Assembly: GCF_005405925.1 (NCBI RefSeq)
Contig: NZ_BJHV01000001.1
Location: 4,030,001 to 4,094,000, forward strand
Direction: 5' to 3'
Origin: Streptomyces antimycoticus
GTDB lineage: Bacteria > Actinomycetota > Actinomycetes > Streptomycetales > Streptomycetaceae
DNA length: 64,000 bases
The notes beneath the pieces were generated by a model, which was not told the DNA's origin, ran no database searches, and was given only the letters and a program-made list of their open reading frames with translations. Below are positions 61,260 through 64,000 of the stretch, one piece after another (the first letter of the stretch is position 1; each line of letters begins with the position of its first letter). The position numbers were made by a program, and so were the translations under genes.

Positions 61260-63503
61260 TCATCGTTCGGAAACCCTCTTGACACGCTCGACTGTCACAT
61301 CGCCGCCGAGTCGGTGATCCAGCGCGGTACAGCGCCTCCCCGCCGAGACGGTGCGCACCGCTTGCCCCAGCGCGCGGCGCGAGCCGACCAGCACGACAAG
61401 GCGCTTGGCACGGGTCACCGCCGTGTACAGAAGGTTGCGCTGCAACATCATCCAGGCCCCGGTGGTCACCGGAATCACGACGGCCGGGTACTCACTGCCC
61501 TGTGACCGGTGGATGGTCACCGCATAGGCATGAGCCAGCTCGTCCAGCTCGTCGAAGTCGTACGGTACCTCCTCGTCCTCGTCCGTTCGCACGGTCAGCC
61601 GCTGCTCATCGGTGTCGAGTGAGGTGACGACGCCAACCGTGCCGTTGAAGACCCCGTTGGCCCCTTTCTCATAATTGTTACGGATCTGGGTCACCTTGTC
61701 GCCGACCCGGAAGACCCGGCCGCCGAAGCGGCGCTCCGCGAGGTCCGGGCGGGCCGGGGTGATGGCCTGCTGAAGCAGTCCGTTGAGCGTGCCCGCGCCC
61801 GCCGGGCCGCGATGCATCGGGGCCAGAACCTGCACGTCACGACGGGGGTCGAGGCCGAACTTGGCGGGGATGCGGCGGGCCGCGACATCGACCGTGAGCC
61901 GCCCGGCCTCCTCGGTGTCGTCCTCGACGAAGAGAAAGAAATCCGACAGGCCCTGGGTGACCGGCGGCACCCCCTCGTTGATCCGGTGGGCGTTGGTGAC
62001 CACACCGGACTGCTGGGCCTGGCGGAAGATCCGGGTCAGCCGCACCGCCGGGACGGGGCTGCCGGGGGCCAGCAGATCGCGCAGCACCTCCCCGGCGCCC
62101 ACGCTGGGCAGCTGGTCCACATCCCCGACGAAGAGCAGATGGGCACCGGGTGGGACCGCCTTGACCAGCTTGTTGGCCAGCAGCAGATCGAGCATCGACG
62201 CCTCGTCGACCACCACCAGATCCGCGTCGAGCGGGCGGTCCCTGTCATATGCCGCGTCCCCGCCGGGCTTGAGCTCCAGCAGCCGGTGGACGGTGGACGC
62301 CTCGGCGCCGGTCAGCTCGGACAGCCGCTTGGCGGCCCGGCCGGTGGGCGCCGCGAGCACCACCTTCGCCTTCTTGGCGCGGGCCAGCTCCACCACGGAC
62401 CGCACGGTGAAGGACTTGCCGCAGCCCGGCCCGCCGGTGAGCACCGCGACCTTCTCGGTCAGCGCGAGCCGCACCGCGTGTCTCTGCTCGGGCGCCAGAT
62501 CGGCGCCGGTGCGGCTCGCCAGCCAGCTCAGCGCCTTGTCCCAGTCCACATCCCGGAAGGCGGGCAGCCGGTCCTGCTCGGTGCGCAGCAGCCGCAGCAC
62601 CTGGCCGGCGAGGGAGATCTCGGCGCGGTGGAAGGGCACCAGATAGACGGCGGAGACCGGCTCGCCGTCCTCCGGGCCCGGCACCGGCTCGCGCACCACG
62701 CCCTCGTCCTCGGCCGCGAGCTCCCCCAGGCAGTCGATGACCAGACCGGTGTCCACCTGGAGCAACTTCACTGCGTCCGCGATGAGTTGCTCCTCGGGGA
62801 GATAGCAGTGGCCCTGGTCGGCGGACTGGGACAGCGCGTACTGCAGACCGGCCTTCACCCGATCGGGGCTGTCATGCGGAATGCCGACCGACTGGGCGAT
62901 CTTGTCGGCGGTGAGGAAGCCGATGCCCCAGACGTCGGACGCCAGCCGGTACGGCTCGTTCTTCACGACCGAAATCGACGCGTCGCCGTACTTCTTGTAG
63001 ATCCGCACCGCGATGGAGGTGGAGACGCCCACCCCCTGGAGGAAGACCATCACCTCCTTGATGGCCTTCTGCTCCTCCCAGGCCGCGGCGATCATCTTGG
63101 TGCGCTTGGGGCCGAGGCCCGGGACCTCGACCAGCCGCTCGGGCCGCTCCTCGATGACATCGAGGGTGTCCACGCCGAAGTGCTCGGTGATCCGGTCGGC
63201 GATCCGGGGGCCGATGCCCTTGATCAGGCCCGAGCCGAGATAGCGCCGGATGCCCTGGACGGTGGCGGGGAGGACGGTCTGGTAGTTCTCGACGGTGAAC
63301 TGTTTGCCATATTGCGGATGGGAACCCCAGCGGCCCTCCATCCGCAGCGACTCGCCGGGCTGGGCTCCCAGCAGCGATCCGACCACGGTCAGCAGATCGC
63401 CCGAGCCCCGGCCGGTGTCGACCCGCGCGACCGTATAGCCGTTCTCCTCATTGGCGTAGGTGATCCGCTCCAGGACCCCTTCGACCACCGCGAGTTTGAG
63501 CAT
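61260..63503 (-). CDS. RecD2-like ATP-dependent DNA helicase
   Basis: A 747-residue superfamily 1B (5'-3') helicase of the RecD2 type. The N-terminal region has helix-hairpin-helix-like segments (GIRRYLGSGLIKGIGPRIAD, LVEVPGLGPKRTKMIAAAWE). The motor has Walker A LTGGPGCGKSFTV, Walker B VVDEASMLDLLL, motif III VGDVDQLPSVGAGEVL, the SF1 motif V-like TIHRSQGSEYPAVVIPV and motif VI LYTAVTRAKRLVVLVGSR. ATG at 63503 is chosen because longer frames extend into the upstream tandem repeat DNA. It lies 151 bp upstream of citA on the same strand. It is not part of a RecBCD set here. Confidence 0.93.
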   Translation of the reverse strand: MLKLAVVEGVLERITYANEENGYTVARVDTGRGSGDLLTVVGSLLGAQPGESLRMEGRWGSHPQYGKQFTVENYQTVLPATVQGIRRYLGSGLIKGIGPRIADRITEHFGVDTLDVIEERPERLVEVPGLGPKRTKMIAAAWEEQKAIKEVMVFLQGVGVSTSIAVRIYKKYGDASISVVKNEPYRLASDVWGIGFLTADKIAQSVGIPHDSPDRVKAGLQYALSQSADQGHCYLPEEQLIADAVKLLQVDTGLVIDCLGELAAEDEGVVREPVPGPEDGEPVSAVYLVPFHRAEISLAGQVLRLLRTEQDRLPAFRDVDWDKALSWLASRTGADLAPEQRHAVRLALTEKVAVLTGGPGCGKSFTVRSVVELARAKKAKVVLAAPTGRAAKRLSELTGAEASTVHRLLELKPGGDAAYDRDRPLDADLVVVDEASMLDLLLANKLVKAVPPGAHLLFVGDVDQLPSVGAGEVLRDLLAPGSPVPAVRLTRIFRQAQQSGVVTNAHRINEGVPPVTQGLSDFFLFVEDDTEEAGRLTVDVAARRIPAKFGLDPRRDVQVLAPMHRGPAGAGTLNGLLQQAITPARPDLAERRFGGRVFRVGDKVTQIRNNYEKGANGVFNGTVGVVTSLDTDEQRLTVRTDEDEEVPYDFDELDELAHAYAVTIHRSQGSEYPAVVIPVTTGAWMMLQRNLLYTAVTRAKRLVVLVGSRRALGQAVRTVSAGRRCTALDHRLGGDVTVERVKRVSER

Positions 63504-63544
63504 GCCTCGACCGTACCGCCGGGAGGCGACAGGCGGTTGGGGCC

Positions 63545-63592
63545 TGTGGACAACGCCTGTGGACAGCGCCCGTGGACAGCGCCCGTGGGGAA
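63545..63592. repeat. 13-bp tandem repeats with DnaA-box-like sequence
   Basis: Nonamers TGTGGACAA (63545), TGTGGACAG (63558), CGTGGACAG (63571) and CGTGGGGAA (63584) recur every 13 bp. The first is an exact TTGTCCACA on the other strand, the DnaA box preferred in Streptomyces. Confidence 0.75.
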
Positions 63593-63666
63593 GGACGGGG
63601 CCGTGGGTCCTGCGGCGGAATATCACGATCCGGTTTCACCGGCGACTGACCCCTTGCTTCCTTGAA

Positions 63667-63699
63667 TGTAATCGATTCCAATCCATGTAATCGATTCCA
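63667..63699. promoter_or_regulatory. Two tandem LacI-type operators
   Basis: TGTAATCGATTCCA occurs at 63667-63680 and again at 63686-63699. Each fits the TGNAANCGNTNNCA pattern of LacI/CcpA-family sites and has AATCGATT at its centre. They lie just before the LacI-family start, suggesting autoregulation. Confidence 0.75.
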
Positions 63700-63713
63700 C
63701 AAGGAGGTGGACG

Positions 63714-64000
63714 ATGCCGGCCATCAAGGACGTGGCGCGGCGTGCCGGGGTCTCCGTCGCGACGGTCTCACGGGTGCTCAATGACCACCCCTCCGTTCGC
63801 CTGGACACCCGTGAACGGGTGCTCGCCGCGGTCGCCGACCTCGGCTATCGCCCCAACGCGGTGGCCCGCTCGCTGCGCACCGATCAGACCCGGACCCTGG
63901 GGCTGGTCATCAGCGATGTGCTGAATCCCTTCTTCACCGAGCTGGCCCGCTCGGTCGAGGACGCCGCCCGCGAGCTGGACTACAGCGTGATCATCGGCAA
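63714..64000 (+). CDS. LacI-family transcriptional regulator (5' part)
   Basis: The first 95 codons of a LacI/GalR regulator; the rest lies beyond the right edge. The HTH (MPAIKDVARRAGVSVATVSR, VLNDHPSVRLDTRERVLAAV) and hinge helix (YRPNAVARSLRT) are followed by the start of the effector domain (TLGLVISDVLNPFFTELARS). AAGGAGGTG four bases before the ATG is an excellent ribosome site. Two tandem operator-like sequences upstream suggest autorepression. The regulated sugar cannot be told from here. Confidence 0.94.
   Translation, partial: MPAIKDVARRAGVSVATVSRVLNDHPSVRLDTRERVLAAVADLGYRPNAVARSLRTDQTRTLGLVISDVLNPFFTELARSVEDAARELDYSVIIG

Overview
The window is high-GC actinobacterial DNA, most likely Streptomyces. 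It has strong third-position GC bias, GTG and TTG starts, GGAGG-type ribosome sites, and a giant modular polyketide synthase (PKS) beside typical Streptomyces core genes (iol cluster, copZ-copA, citA, recD2-like helicase). No rRNA, tRNA, CRISPR array, insertion sequence or integrase was seen.

Bases 1-26100 (minus strand) are the start of a type I PKS cluster that continues off the left edge. The first PKS gene (about 26070 to 1397) encodes a free N-terminal ACP and five malonyl-specific extension modules: [KS-AT-KR-ACP] x2, [KS-AT-DH-KR-ACP], [KS-AT-KR-ACP] x2. As written, it is split by one missing base at 17418-17420. The next PKS gene starts at 1349 and is cut by the edge. Expected chain after five modules: trans-loaded starter, two hydroxyls, one alkene, two more hydroxyls, no methyl branches.

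Bases 26316-34839 hold a strong terminator, a pair of bacterial PH-domain membrane proteins, an unassigned membrane protein, a NarL-type two-component system, then a LAL (large ATP-binding LuxR) regulator and a type II thioesterase. The last two probably serve the PKS cluster. Four 10-bp-phased AGGGG repeats upstream of the PKS and related TAGGGG motifs upstream of the thioesterase are candidate activator sites.

Bases 34979-40491 hold a FUSC-type permease, a small secreted protein and an unusual protein that joins a cytoplasmic region, one membrane helix and a periplasmic-binding fold.

Bases 40620-52767 are a complete-looking myo-inositol regulon in two divergent operons. The minus operon is iolC, TIM-barrel aldolase, iolB, iolD, mmsA. 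The plus operon is a sugar ABC transporter (binding protein, permease, ATPase), an inosose dehydratase-like protein and iolG. A perfect 15-bp inverted repeat overlaps both candidate -35 boxes in the divergent promoter region. Several genes here end in short tandem repeats that copy the stop codon, in two cases into all three frames.

Bases 52987-64000 hold a small HTH protein, an MMPL exporter with a divergent TetR regulator, a copper module (CsoR-type box, copZ, copA), citrate synthase (again with one missing base in a G run, 60320-60323), a RecD2-like helicase and the start of a LacI-family regulator with two tandem operators. Two single-base losses in G/C homopolymers, one in a housekeeping gene, suggest sequencing error rather than real gene decay.
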